From: Onchocerca lupi
Lineage: Eukaryota > Nematoda > Chromadorea > Rhabditida > Onchocercidae
Assembly (NCBI GenBank): GCA_028564675.1
Contig: JAOVVO010000278.1
Location: 32,494-96,493, forward strand
Length of the DNA stretch: 64,000 bases
Reading direction: 5' to 3'
Shown here piece by piece: positions 25,045 through 37,802 of this stretch. The notes beneath the pieces were generated by a model that made no database searches, was not told where the DNA came from, and saw nothing but the letters and a program-made list of their open reading frames with translations. Within the stretch, counting starts at the first letter, position 1, and the number at the start of each line of letters is the position of its first letter. A program made the position numbers and the translations under genes.

Positions 25045-25233
25045 TATCATAAATTAATAATTAATTTCTAATCTTTAAATAATAATAATGTTGATGATAT
25101 ATCGTATATATTAGTGATTTGATGATTATCTACGAGAAGTGTATAATTAATCAGGATCAATTAAGAAAGGCTATTGAATTTTCAAAATTCAGTAAGATTA
25201 AATGACTTTGTTTCATTTGAAACTTTCCATTTT

Positions 25234-25239
25234 AATAAA
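25234..25239 (+). terminator. candidate polyadenylation signal of unc-8
   Basis: AATAAA lies 190 bases after the TGA at 25042-25044. It is the first canonical signal downstream on the + strand in this stretch. AT-rich composition makes chance matches common. Confidence 0.4.
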
Positions 25240-25244
25240 AACTC

Positions 25245-28080
25245 TTTTTTTGGCTTATCCAAAATTTGTTAAACATTATTGTTATCAATTAGCCTTTATT
25301 TCAATTGTAAGATCCGGAATATTTGAAAAAATTTACAACTCAAAATAATCATTTACCCTATGATTGGCTGTAAAATATCGAAATTTTAAAACATGCCAGT
25401 ATGAATAGAATTGATTAAAAATAAACTGAAAAACTGATATATGTGAGAAATGGAAGGAATATCTTTTAATTAACATTTTGAGAAAATTTTGGAAAAGTTT
25501 AAATATTATAATTAAAAATGATGCCAAGAAATGAAGGAATGTCTTCTATTCAATGTAAGACAATTTTAGACAAGAACTTTCGAAAGAATTTGAAAATTAT
25601 AATGTGCTATTTTAAAACTGATAATAAATGTACCATTTAGATTCCAATTGTGAGAACAACTCTAAAATTTCAGTGAAAATAAAACTATTAATGTATAATA
25701 TATTCTTTTAAATTATAATTTGCATAAATTATTTTTGGTTTCTAAAAATAAACTAAGCTATGTTTATCTTTTAATTAATTAAGCAATAATTTGCACGATT
25801 ATCGACTTAAATATTGTCATCATTTAATTCCGGGAATTTTTATTAAATCAAAACTATTTTTCTTCCTCTGTTAATTGTTATATTTGTTAGATGATCTCAT
25901 TTAATGCATTATTTTATTGTCAATGTTGTACAACATCATAATGAAATAAAAATCATGTCATGGCAAGTTTGTATATTGAAATGGATATAAAAAAATTAAA
26001 ATTGAGATAAATATGCAAAAATTAGAAATAATTGATGAATAAAATAAAAATCCTAAAATAATAATAATATATCTTAATGCTTCATATAGTGCAAAAATAA
26101 ATTTTCATTGCTAAATGAATGATTAATTGGATCAGTTGGAAATTTTTCATAATTTTCGTGGGGAAAGTAATTTTGTGAAAGAGACGATTCCTGTTTGACG
26201 AAAGAATTTATTAATAAACGAAACAGTTACGAATAAATATTTATCAAAGAAATCTAAATAAATTTATTCTTTCTTTTGTCGCTCGTACAAGAGAATACCG
26301 CCCCTTAATTGTTGATTGTTGTGTCGATTCGAATCGAACTGTTGCTATGTCCTGTCGGCGTAACTCCGAAGCTGAACTCTTGTAGAAAACTGATTTTGTT
26401 CCAAAATCCGATTTTAAATCCTTTCGGGTTCTTCCTCCTCTTCTGATCTCCAAAGTGTCACCTTATGATTGGTCAATCTCACTTTCTTTATCTGTTAATC
26501 GGAGCGTTTTGGCGGGAAATATGTTCATCGTTTTGGCGACATACATGTTTATCACTTTGATCTCTTTGAAGCTATCTTCGCGCTTTTTACCTCTGACATT
26601 CCTTACATTTTTTTGGATTTTTCTGACAATTTCAATGCTATTAAAAAATTGGATTTGTCAAGATTTTTGTTAAAAATATATTATTGATTTTGGATATTCT
26701 CGGTAAGTTAATGACTTGTTTTAATTAGAAATCATTCGTAGATCCAATTTCAGTTTCTTCCTAGGTTAAACAATATTATCATGAAACAGATGAATGAAAT
26801 TAATTGCTTCAAATATTAAAATTCTTGCTATATTTCTTATGAAAATTCTTAATAGATAAATGAATGAATTTCTCTAACCTGGAATAATTTAAATATTCCT
26901 CGATCTTTAAACTAAAAATAATTCCGTACTATCTGAATAATCATATATTATCCAAAACGTGATACTAATATAAATTGATAATTTAAATTTTAATCCAATT
27001 ACACTCAAATATAATGTTTAAAAATTAAAGCTAAAGTAAATCGAAATTTTAATCTAATATATTTCAATTTAAAGATGTCAGAGAAAAGGTATTATTATTT
27101 TCGTAAATTATACGACAACATTTCTTGACATCATCCCAATAATTATCGATTTCATATAATACGTCTTGTCTCGCTTTTGAGATGACAACATAACAAAAGA
27201 CAACAACAATGCCAAGATTATAGCAGACGATATATCATAACAATGAGCTACACTCATGTTATTTTATAAATTTTCTTTTTATTTTTCTCAAATTTCCTGA
27301 ACAAATTTTACAATGTATTTTATTTTATTTTTTTCTGAAAAAATTTCGATTTAAAATAAATAAAGTTTTTTTCCCGTTTCTTCTGTTTTTTTCTTTTTTT
27401 TTTTTTTTTTGTTAAAAGAGAAATTATTAAACTGAGATAATTCTCAATGATTCTACTTTAAAAAGCATTCCTATGATGTGATGGAATATTTATCTGATAA
27501 AATTTATTTTATTGATATTACACATACAAATAAATCAAATATTATTCATAAACCTTAATATTTATGGAAAAAAAGGAAAAAATTTTTCAAATTATAGAAA
27601 AATAAATTTCAATTTTTTATTTCCTCCTTTCATTAACGAATGAAAGAAATAAATGGAATGATAATTGAATTTCAATCGATTACATTAATTGAATCTCGCA
27701 ACAAAATTCAAATTATCATCCATTTATTTGATGGGAAATAAAAGTAAATATTTGGTAGTAAAAAAAAATTTTTGACGTTTGTTGACTCATATCATCAATA
27801 AAATATGTATTGACTAGATACAATCATTCTTCTCTTCTGCTTCTTTTCTGCATGATAAATTTTTGCTTTGTTATTAAAAGTTCCTATTGCATTGTGATGA
27901 AAAATTGCAAATGACAAATGTAGTTAAGAGATTTAACTGTTGTTTTTTTTTTTTTTTTTTTTGCTTTTCTTTTTCGAACTTGAAAAGTGACATTTTTTAT
28001 GTTTAATGAACCTAAGTAGCACATTTTAAAGATGCATCCTTTTTGAATACATAAACCATTAAATCACATCATTTTATTTG
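25245..28080. other. intergenic region between unc-8 and the first LAPTM-like gene
   Basis: AT-rich DNA with homopolymer runs and no coding block that I can support. The only organised element is the LTR-like copy at 26156-26628, which stands out by its higher GC content. The open frames at 26244-26453 (-) and 26455-26673 (+) fall inside that element and are not genes. Confidence 0.6.
26156..26628 (+). mobile_element. LTR-like copy 3, solo
   Basis: It starts TCGTGGGGAAAG and ends GGATTTTTCTGACA, matching the start and end of the copies at 36600 and 37803. Shared internal landmarks are the AGAGACGAT word, CTTTTGTCGCT, CAAAATCCGAT with CCTTTCGGG, and the block GATTGGTCAATCTC ... CGGAGCGTTTTGGCGGGAAA. 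An AATTT-like sequence flanks both ends and may be a decayed 5-bp target duplication. No protein-coding remnant is present. Confidence 0.65.
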
Positions 28081-28083
28081 ATA

Positions 28084-28212
28084 TATGACACGCTAAGTGA
28101 CATGATGACAAGCCGAATGATACGATGATAAGCTGAGTGATACGCACATGCTAAATGATAAGATGACAGGTTAAAATGATACGATGACACGCTGAATGAC
28201 ACAATGAAATGT
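28084..28212. repeat. 20-bp tandem repeat upstream of LAPTM-like gene 1
   Basis: About six imperfect copies of a 20-21 base unit built on GATGACACGCTGAATGATAC. The array ends about 270 bases before the proposed start of the gene at 28486, so it may be part of its upstream region. Confidence 0.75.
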
Positions 28213-28485
28213 TCATCCATATAATCAATTCTGTTACCTTACAATTGTAGGAGGGATTTTTTTAAAAATGATGCAAAGAGGGAAGTATTCAGACGAAAGA
28301 TAAGGATTCCGACGAACAAAATAACAACTCATAATGTTTCATTGCAATATTTGGGATTTGAGGCGTGGTCTAAGGTCTCTCTCGAGATATGGCCATATTG
28401 TGTGACATGCTACAACGTAAGGATTGATCGATATGCTCAAGGAGTTGAGCAGGAGAGGATATTTGTTACCAACAATAGTCGTCGA

Positions 28486-30443
28486 ATGTTGTGTTGTTGC
28501 TGTTGCTTGCATCCTTATCATTGTGCTTTAGCACTTAGCGTCATTGACGCAACAATCGTTGGTATTTTTACGTATCGTACTGCTGATTTATTATATCGAT
28601 CTTGGAATGATACGTAAGGTTTTTTCTTCTTTTCTTTTTTATTTAAAGTAATTTTTAGAATTATTGCTTAAATCTTAATTTAGTCGATGATTAGAATATA
28701 ATAGATGAAAGAGTTGATTATTTCATCAATTTCATTTATCAGCTTTCATAAGTGGATAATGTTTTAATTAATTAGTCTCGTTAAATTTTGTTTACAGCTC
28801 AATTAATAAAAAAATCAATATATTCAGTCCATACATACAAATATGGCTACTAATGATATGACTAATTATATTAGTGATAAATAATTATGATTAGCATATG
28901 AGAAAAAAAATTATGATTATATCTGAAAATCATTGAATGATTTTTTTATATATAATTGTAATTTTTGATACTTCTGATAGGAATTTCGAAACTTTGGTAA
29001 CCGAAAAAAGAAAAAACGTCTCAAATTTCTCAAAATAATGAATCACAAGATTTATTTTCAATATTAATTCTTTCACAATATAAAATACTAATTATAATCG
29101 GAAAGTTATCATTATAATTAAAGGACTGAAAATTATCGTGAAATTTGTCTTATATAGACTTACAATTTTTTTATTTATTCATAGAAAATTTTCAAAAATT
29201 TTAAAATTCGATTTGTTTACTCAGAATAAATGGTTCTACTTTGTGATCATATATACGCTTTATATTTGCTTGCTATATTATTTTTCTCATAAATTTTTTG
29301 AATTAATGAAAGTTTAATCAAGGAATTGATTAAATGAGACGTTTTGATGGTTGATATCATAGTCCTCTTTTAATATGTTGAAATTCATCGAGCGTGACAT
29401 CGTCACTTAAGAATAACTTTTTAATTTTACTCGCTGATACCTTCCTTAGCAATTTAGCGGTATAAATCGAAGTAATTTTTCGTCCATTATCAACTAATCA
29501 ATTTAAACTGAAAAATGTCCCATAAGCATTATTCTGGCAGGACTGTTCAGTGAAATGCCGAGTAATAATGCTGAGATGATTGCAGAATTTAGGGTAGAAG
29601 AATTGCTAATATTTAAATGATGTTAATGATTTTTGCAATAATTTGCAGCAATTGGATCGATTTTTGCATGTTCTTAATTCTATCGAGTTTTTTCATATGT
29701 GAATTATTAAGTATGATAACATTAGCCGTTTCCCGTCGATGGAATAATTCACGTTACGTACTGCCACGATTAACGCTACTCACCGGTCAATTTGCTGTAA
29801 CAACATCCATTTCCGTTATTTTAATCCTATATTTTATGGGATTTGTCGAAAAACTCAATGATATTGTTATCAGTTCATATGAGGTATAAGCTTATTTTAA
29901 TTATATATCTTTTCTAATTTCTAATAATTGCCAGTAATTTATCCAAATTTCTGTCGTCTGATCTTCTCGACGATTATAGGTTGATCCTGTTTTTTGTTTG
30001 GTTGATCAGAATTATTATTATGCTTGTTTAAAATTTGAAAAGGAAGAACTATCAAAAGTAAATCAACTTTGTGCCAACTTTTTTTTGGCATGATAATAAT
30101 GATAATTCTTAAATATGGTAAGAATAGTAATAGTTGCGAATTTCCAAAAATTTTTCTTTTATTTCAGTATTGGGCGAACAACAAACTTAGTGAAGATGAT
30201 CGCAAAAGAGCTGTTAATGATCTATTCATTTATGCCGTTGGTACTTTTATTGCCGTATTCATTTACACAATATATGAATTATTTGAATTGTATATTACCC
30301 GAAAATATCAAAAAACTCTCAATACACCACCGGAATTCATCCCTGTAAGGAATCAAGAACCACCACGATTAGCTGGACCAAAATTAAGCATTGGTGAACC
30401 TCGACATGTTCCACCACCACCCTACAATCCGCAATATCGTTAA
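28486..30443 (+). CDS. four-pass membrane protein, LAPTM-like, with C-terminal PPPPY motif
   Basis: Exons 28486-28613, 29649-29883, 29980-30057 and 30168-30443 join in phase (2, 0, 0) with GTAAGG, GTATAA and GTAAAT donors and TTGCAG, TTATAG and TTTCAG acceptors, giving 238 residues. Residues 3-7 are five Cys, followed by HPYH. Membrane segments lie at about 13-37, 47-69, 84-108 and 165-188. The tail is hydrophilic and ends VPPPPYNPQYR, with PPPPY at 229-233, a PPxY site for Nedd4-type WW domains. Cys/His before TM1, four spans and a terminal PY motif are features of lysosomal LAPTM proteins; identity by search is not shown. The ATG at 28486 follows an AATAG acceptor-like site, but the frame is open further upstream, so the N-terminus could be longer. 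Confidence 0.75.
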
Positions 30444-32390
30444 TTCAATCATTCTTTATCATTTTTCTTTTCTGATACCATCAATTGACTAAGCTGAGTC
30501 AAGGATATCAATCATTAGTGGTGCATCGATAAACTTGTGCAAGTTTCATTCCGGAATATTTGATTGTTTTTATGATATATGCATATCATGTAAACGATAA
30601 GTTTTACTTGTTTCATGATAGCTTTTAATTTTTTTTCTAATTTTGTGTTTACAAAAAGAAAATTTGATCTCGTCATAATCATCTCATCATATATACTTTT
30701 TGAAGTTTTCATCTTAAACTTTAAATTAAGAAAGTAATATATACAAGCGATAAGATTTGAATTTAAAAGGCTAGATTTAAATCCGATAATAGTATCAGTA
30801 AAAGTTAAACTTCAATTTTTGTTATATACACATACTTTTATCATCGGGAACAATCTAATTTGACTAGTTTTAAACCGAAAACATTATCTTGACTATAGAC
30901 TATATTCATCAGCGATATATGCTTAGTCGGTCCATTTTCTGTCATTTTCATTCTCACACAATTCGATTCTAAACGGAGAAAAAAATTCAATATAATTTTT
31001 TTCTCATTAAGTCAAGCATTATCTTTCTTTCCTGCCCTTGTTTTCTTTTTTTGAGTTTCGAAAATTTTCAAATTTTTATTATTTTTCGAAACTAAGTCAA
31101 GTTCACATTTGATTGTTTATAATTTATGTCGGGATTTGGAAGTTTCATTTCAAGTGGAAACTTTTTAAAACAAGACAGAGATGGTAAAGAAACTATAAGT
31201 GTGATAAAAAGGCGGAATTTTTTTAATTAATTAGAGATCACTTATGCATATTCAATTGTGGTTTTGAAAGTTTGCAGTCTTGAACTTGTAATTTGTAATT
31301 TTAAAAGAATTACTTTTGTATTATTAAAGAGGAATTTTTGAATATATTGACCAGTTCGTTTTTTTTCTTCATTTTACTTTTTGAAAAATATTGTAAAAAG
31401 TATTATGATTTTTTTAATAGTATGGGCCAACTGAAAAAAGAGCTTTCTTTTTCTTTTGTTTACTTTTCGGATTTATTACCATGCATGGTTGACAATATCT
31501 TTCCCACACTTTTCCCAGTTTCAATATTTGAGTATGTATTTGATTAAAGTGCAAAAATGAATTCATATACATATGTCCCATGTAAATTGCTATTCATTAA
31601 TGTTCTATAAAATAAGCTCTAGTTAATTTTATTTTGAAATAAACGAAAATCAATAATTATGCCACATGTATGTGTATGTATGAATTTAAGATGCAAGAAT
31701 GCTTTTTTGTCTGAAGAGAAAGTTAATAAGAATACTTGTTTGAAGTAAAAGTTATAAAAATGTTAAGAATTGTTTCATTAGAAATGTTAATTAGCCAAAC
31801 GCTTAAAAATGATTATCACACCAAGATAGATATTATTTTGCTCCTAATGAAATAAATAATGTAAATTTTCCAAAAATGATTTACTATCGCCTTTTTCCTG
31901 TTTTCCTTTCCAGCATTTTTTTTTTTTTTTTTTTTTTTTTTTTGCAGTGTGTATTGGGATATTTTTTGTTAATGATTTTTTTTAAAGTGTATTTTTTTCT
32001 TGCTTTCCTCTTAATTTTTGCTTTTTTTTGATCAATTGATGGAATTTTCTGAAAAAAATTTAAGTAATAAATTCGAAAATTTCTCCTATTACTAATAATA
32101 TATTCGATTTAAATAATATTATTATCATTTGATATCAAAATAAATTTTAAAAAAAGAAAAAAGAGATGAAGTAATCGAAAAAAAAAAAAGGAAAAAAACT
32201 ATATTTCATAAGCTTAAAAAGAAGGAAAAAAGAAAAAAACTTACATTATTTGTGCAGGTGGGCATATTATAGCCCAAAATTTTTGTTTAAACCACAATTG
32301 GCTAAGTTCAAGCCATTTTTGGCTGACAAACGGACGGCAATTTCAAACGGCGTTTTTTTTTTTTTTTTTTTTTTTTTCTGGAAGCGCACC
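30444..32390. other. spacer between the two LAPTM-like genes
   Basis: About 1.95 kb of AT-rich DNA without a supported gene. It has long T runs (about 31918-31943 and 32353-32379) and a small GC-rich hairpin, TGGGC ... GCCCA, near 32268-32285. The second T run lies directly before the next gene's start. Confidence 0.6.
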
Positions 32391-32407
32391 ATTTGTTGAT
32401 ATCAAGT

Positions 32408-34583
32408 ATGTCATCATCTTCTATCACATTATCGTCATTAGCAACAGTAGAAGGATCAAGCGAATCTGGAGAAAAGGTGTTGGATGTATCAAATGAACCT
32501 ATTTCACCGCAATATTTGATACCGATAACACCGAATAATCAGTTATCACCAACATTAATATCGTCGTATATTTCATTTGGCAATAATCATGAAACAAATT
32601 TTGATCATAACGATATGAAATATCAATGTTGCCACGGCTATATGCATATTACAGTTAGTTTTAAATTTTGCATTAAAATTAAAATTGTAAGTAATAAAAC
32701 ATACATAAGAGTAATCATTGCACATTAATGATAAAATTAATTGCAATGTGTTTAGATTATGATGATAAATTTGCCCGAATAATCTTTCCCTGTTTACGAT
32801 GATAAAAAGATTTAGCCGTATCATTTGAAATAAACTATATCAATATGATAAAATTAGTATTATTTAATAATGATACTAATAACAAAAGAAATATCCTTAT
32901 TTAAATAATAATGACGCAATAATAATGATGATACTATTAATAAATACATCTTTTTCTATTTATTGAAGAATTGAAAAACTTTATTAAAATTATGAATAAT
33001 TCAAATTGAAATCTTGATTATAAAAAGTTTAGTGCAGATGTAATGTGAAAGAATCGGTAAATTAAATTAAAAGTACTATTTTTTAACAAATATTTTTTAA
33101 TTTATGATTCTAAACTAATGTATACTTTTTACAGTTAGCCGCTCGAATTGTTTCGATCGCTTACCTGTGCAGTGCGGTAATTATCGTTTTTCTTACCGTA
33201 TACTCACAATGTGTAACTTTAGCATTTTATTCGATTGCATCATTCGCTTTTGCATTTGCTATATTTGGTACTTTAACATATGGAATTTTTAAAGAAAAAC
33301 AAATATTCATCCTACCTTATATAATTTTTCAAGTAAGTTAGCAAAAAAACTTTTAAAAATTTAATTAGAAATTTGTTAAATTACGAGTTTTCCGTTCATC
33401 GTATTAAGCATAAAATTAATGATTGTCTCATTTTTGAACTGTTCTCTTGTTTCCTATTTAAACCAAAAAATATATGTTGCACGTACACATGATTAAATTT
33501 TAAAATTGAAATATTAAAAAACTGCAAAAAATGTTGAAGAATGTAATATTAAAAAATAGATGTTATTGATTGATTTTTGAATGATAACTTTATAAAATCA
33601 TAAAAAATTGTTAAAAATTACTTGATATAAAATATTAAAATTCGATGATATGTTTTATTTCAGATTACATCAATCATATGTACATTGCTCATAATTTTCA
33701 TCTTTATTATTGGTTCCATATTTTCGAATAAAATGCTCAATAGTCTTGCTGAAGATCTTATTGGAATGCAAATTGTTAACAACATGAACACTAAATCTGG
33801 TTTTTTTTTCTTTTTGTAAAATTTCGTAAATTTTACAGTATTTCTATCAAATTTCTTCTATAATCTTTTTTTTGTGTTTTTGCCAAATTTTGATGCGATT
33901 TCAAATTTTTCCCACCAAATTCACATGACTGAATTGTAATCAATTTTCAACTAATTTTTAAATTAAACTTGCTTTATCCAAAAATGAAATTCAATTATTC
34001 AATCTTCCATTTATAATATCAAAAAATAATTATTGCACTGTAATGCTTTTCAGATTCTTTTCCAAAAAAAAAAAAAAAAATTAATGAAGTTATGTTTATT
34101 TTCTATAGAATTAACAGTAATAATTGACATCTTTCCTGATCAAGAGTTCCGTATGGCTCATTGTGAACCGAAGTTTCCGCAACTTACTTAAATATTTATT
34201 TATTATATTATTCATCCACTTGCTTTTATTATGTTGCAGTATTTTATTTAATTAAGATAATTACCATAGTGCAATTTGAAATACTTTTAATTTAATATAA
34301 ATACATTGAAAATATTGAATTTATAAAGATTGCATAGTAAAAGCATTAGGAAAATGTCATCTGATAATAATTTTATTTTTCAGATATACAAGTATTCGGT
34401 TTACTATTTGTAATAACATTGTTAATTTTGCTTTTTATTCAACTTTGGTTTATGGATGTCATTTGTCGCTTTCGAAATTTCATTCTGGATCGGGAAAATT
34501 CATTTTCATTAAATTTAACCTCTGTACTGAATAATAATGATGCATTTTTCAGTGATTTACCATCACTGTATAATAAAAGTTGA
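32408..34583 (+). CDS. four-pass membrane protein, LAPTM-like paralogue
   Basis: Exons 32408-32653, 33135-33332, 33664-33799 and 34384-34583 join in phase to give 259 residues. The 73-residue N-terminal part is Ser/Thr/Asn-rich. KYQCCHGYMHIT at 71-82 precedes TM1 (about 84-104), like the CC..C..H..T lead of LAPTM proteins. Further spans lie at about 108-130, 149-169 and 196-217. The tail ends SDLPSLYNKS without a PPxY motif. The third exon's donor (GTTTTT) is weak. An extra 42-base cassette at 34109-34150 is phase-compatible. The gene lies 2 kb downstream of a similar-topology gene on the same strand, which suggests an old tandem duplication. Confidence 0.75.
34109..34150 (+). other. possible 14-codon cassette exon in LAPTM-like gene 2
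   Basis: TTCTATAG ends at 34108. The frame that continues from exon 3 (phase 1) reads ELTVIIDIFPDQEF up to a GTATGG donor at 34151 and leaves the phase unchanged for the last exon. If the donor is not used, the frame runs to a TAA after FPQLT, giving an alternative C-terminus. It would insert into the loop between TM3 and TM4. Confidence 0.4.
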
Positions 34584-34668
34584 ATTATAATTATTTTATT
34601 AGTATGTATAAAATAATCATAGCATTACTAATAATTAGAAATGAAACGAAATTTAAGGCAAATTTAAG

Positions 34669-34674
34669 AATAAA
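34669..34674 (+). terminator. candidate polyadenylation signal of LAPTM-like gene 2
   Basis: AATAAA lies 86 bases after the TGA at 34581-34583, a usual distance for a short nematode 3' UTR. Confidence 0.45.
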
Positions 34675-34679
34675 TTAAA

Positions 34680-36599
34680 AATAAAGCAAAATTTAAATAT
34701 ATATAAAATTCTCAGAAAAATTTTTCCAAATTATTTCATAATGTTGCATACTTAATTTAACTAAGCTAAATATGTAAATGTATATTCCAAAAATAAAGTA
34801 AAATTAATTTGCTTTTCAACTTTGCTCTTTTTTTGAATATATTTTTTGGCAAATAAATTTTTCAAACTTTTAATTGCATTCATGCAAAAAATTTAAACAA
34901 CTGAGACTAATATAATATTTGACGTGTTAAATAAGTAAATTATTCCATAAAATCGTATAATATTGTTAACAATGTACTCATTTTATCAAATCAGGATCAT
35001 ATATTATGTCTGACATAAAGCAAATGATTCAATTCAAAGTAAAAATAACATTCAAAACAACCATTCAAAACAAAAATTTCTTTTGTCCTTTTTTTTTGCT
35101 TAGTAAGTTTTTTTTGAAAAATTTGCTTTATTTGCACAGCATAAACGTTGTTATTTACTCCAATAATGTTTTAAAATTTCATTTGTTCACTTCTTAACCA
35201 TTATCATTTTATTTTATCAATAAGCTTTTCGGAAACATTTTGTCATTGATTATAATATCAAGAATAATGGATGACTAAATGATAAAGAATGAGATTTTTG
35301 CAAATTATTTTGGGTCTTTTTAATTCCGAAAATGTTTTATTCTTAGTTTTTGAATAAAATTTAATTACTGTGAATGTATTTTTTGACAAAACATTATTCA
35401 TTTAAATTACATTGACATTAAATGGTGAATAAATCCGCGAATTCTTTTGAGAATTTGAAATTTCTTAATTTCATTTTGAAATAAGTTTGATATATTTTAT
35501 ATTATTCGATACATTTGTTTGATCTTATAGGCATTACTTTTTTTGATATTTTGTATCAAAATAATAAGAGATAAATATAAATTTACTCGTTTCTTTATCA
35601 TTTCTGGTTTTTTTTTCAGTGTATTGCAAGTAGCACATTTTATGCTTGCTAACTATTACTTGATTTGACCTAATCATATTTTAATTTCAAAACATGATCT
35701 AATCATATTTGAAACTAATATACATTTTTAAATCAATCCAAACATCATGAACTTATGATCTATAAAAAAAGTTATATGATTCATTTAATGATTAAACTAA
35801 ACTACTTTGTGATATATATATATTTTTTTTCAATATTGGCCCAATTTATGTTAATGAAAAGGCGCAACTTTCACATTATTTTGAAGTTTTTCCCAAAGTT
35901 TCCAGAGTCATTTTTGTAATTATCGTTTTATATTTCTATTTAAGATCAAACAAAACTGACTGCTTTAGATTGCAATTTTAATTTTAATCAAAAGATTTAA
36001 TTATGTCATATGACATTTTACTGAAACTATTAGTTTTGGTAATATGTCTGAAGAGCAAAATAAGAGAACGATTGCGTTGCATAGATTGGAATTAAATCTT
36101 AATATGTACAAATTGTGTAGTTTATGTATGTCTTACCTATTTAAAAACAATTAATTCTTTTTTATATTTCCAAATATTAACTATCTATAACATAAATTCC
36201 AACATATACTGCTGTATCCTAAAGGATCCGACTGGTAGATTTGATATAGGAATATCATGTAATCTTCGCATTGTCAGTTGTCAACATATTTGTCAAGCTA
36301 TTACATGACATGATTAGTTTGTACTTTTCCGGTTAAATGTATTGATTTTACAAACATCAAATCTATAAATAATAAAGTAGTATTTGACATCCCATTGAAA
36401 TCGATATCGCTAATTTTGGTTCCCATTGGCTTTAGCTTGGCACAAGTACCAAACACTTTAAGATACAGTATTCTTATTTTATCGTCATTAGTGATTTTTT
36501 TACTCACCACTTATTAATTAATAATTTTATCATTCATAAAATTAAAAGAAAAAATATTTCCAAAGTTAATTTTTATTCTGTCATGTAATAGTTACAAAT
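34680..36599. other. AT-rich intergenic region
   Basis: Nothing coding is supported. The only open frame of note (35006-35197) is Phe/Lys/Asn-rich and lacks splice context. The region ends at the abrupt start of an LTR-like element. Confidence 0.6.
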
Positions 36600-37194
36600 T
36601 GTCGGGAAAGTTGGTTTTGATTGTGGCACAAACGAATCTTTGATTAGAAAAGATTCTATTGATAGATGAAAGTGTTCTTCCCGCATAATGCAAACAATAA
36701 TCGAAGAATATCTAAAACAACTGATCACACGATTATTCTTCATTTATTGCCAATAGAGCAGAATATTTGTCCAAGATTGTCGATTGATTGATGTTAAAGC
36801 AATCGAATGTTGTAGAAGCTGGTATATGTAGCCAAGAAATTGTGTTCATGAATCTGTAGATCTCTATCTTTTTTCTCCAAAATCCGATCCTTATACATCC
36901 TTTCGGGACTCTTCCTTCTTTCCTGATCTTCAATTTGCCCTCTTGATTGGTCATCCTCGCTTGTTTCCCTGTTAATCCGACCATTTTGGTAGCAATCTTG
37001 TCTATCATCTCGGTAGGAAACATATTTATCCTTTGTTGTGAAATATGTTTCCCTTTTTGGTGATGAACCTGATTATCATTCTGGCAGGAAACATGTTTGT
37101 CCCTTTGTTCAGTGTTTTGGATGGAAACATGTTTACCGCACTTTTTGAATTCTACTGCTCCTTGGTTACAAATTTTGGACTTTTCCGAACAAAT
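36595..37194 (+). mobile_element. LTR-like copy 4
   Basis: It starts TGTCGGGAAAG at 36600 and ends TTTTCCGAA(CA) at about 37189. CAAAT occurs at 36595-36599 and 37190-37194, a plausible 5-bp target duplication. It shares the CAAAATCCGAT, CCTTTCGGGA and GATTGGTCATCC blocks with copy 3. From 37010 to 37135 it has four spaced copies of GGAAACATGTTTATCC-like sequence. The reverse-strand open frame 36733-37236 lies inside the element, has no recognisable domain and is judged accidental. Confidence 0.65.
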
Positions 37195-37216
37195 CACTAA
37201 TTTTCCAGCAAAATAA

Positions 37217-37365
37217 TCAATGTTGTCATCCTTCATTGTTATATTTTTCTTTTACTATAAAGCAATCACAATTGTCATCTTCATTATTATCACTTTTTCT
37301 TACTATAAAAGAACTAATATTGTCATCCTTCATTATTACTATTCTTTTCTTAACTGTGATATCTT
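37217..37365. repeat. 48-bp tandem repeat, three copies
   Basis: Units start near 37217, 37264 and 37313. Each contains TTGTCATC(C)TTCATTATTA followed by TTTTTCTTACTATAAA-like sequence. The array lies between LTR-like copies 4 and 5. Confidence 0.7.
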
Positions 37366-37802
37366 ATTAGTTGTATTAAATACATAAATCATTTCCATTA
37401 TATTATTCGTTTTTTTTCTTCCTTAATATAATTCTTATGCCAAAATAATTGGCATCTCTTTTTTAGTATGATTATAATTATTATAAAAGAAATTAAAAGT
37501 TAGCTCACTGGAAATTTAATAGTACGAAAAATAAGTAACCAGATGACCTATAAGGCAAGTATTCTTTTCCCCTTATTATCGTTCCCTTCGCTTTAGACAA
37601 GAACAATGATTGCAAATAATATTGCTTACTTATTTTCAAAAAAGAAAAAATGTTCAGTGACAAAATTCGTAAGTTTATAACTCTAGCAGCCAGATACTAT
37701 GGAAATACATGACGATTTAAGTTACAATTCCTTAAATTGATTAATAAAACTTTAAACTTTGCTGAAGAATACTTTCAACTACAATTTAAGTTGATATCAG
37801 TT

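Noticed and set aside
26320..26345. CGATTCGAATCG resembling a tRNA T-arm
   Set aside because: It is a self-palindrome within LTR-like copy 3 with no acceptor stem, anticodon arm or A box in register.
28334..28405. ATG at 28334 as the start of LAPTM-like gene 1
   Set aside because: That frame stops after 23 codons. The gene's frame has its first ATG at 28486.
36733..37236. 167-codon open frame on the - strand
   Set aside because: It lies antisense within LTR-like copy 4. The apparent peptide repeats (KHVS, KHIS) are the reverse of the AAACATGTTT array, and no domain is recognisable.
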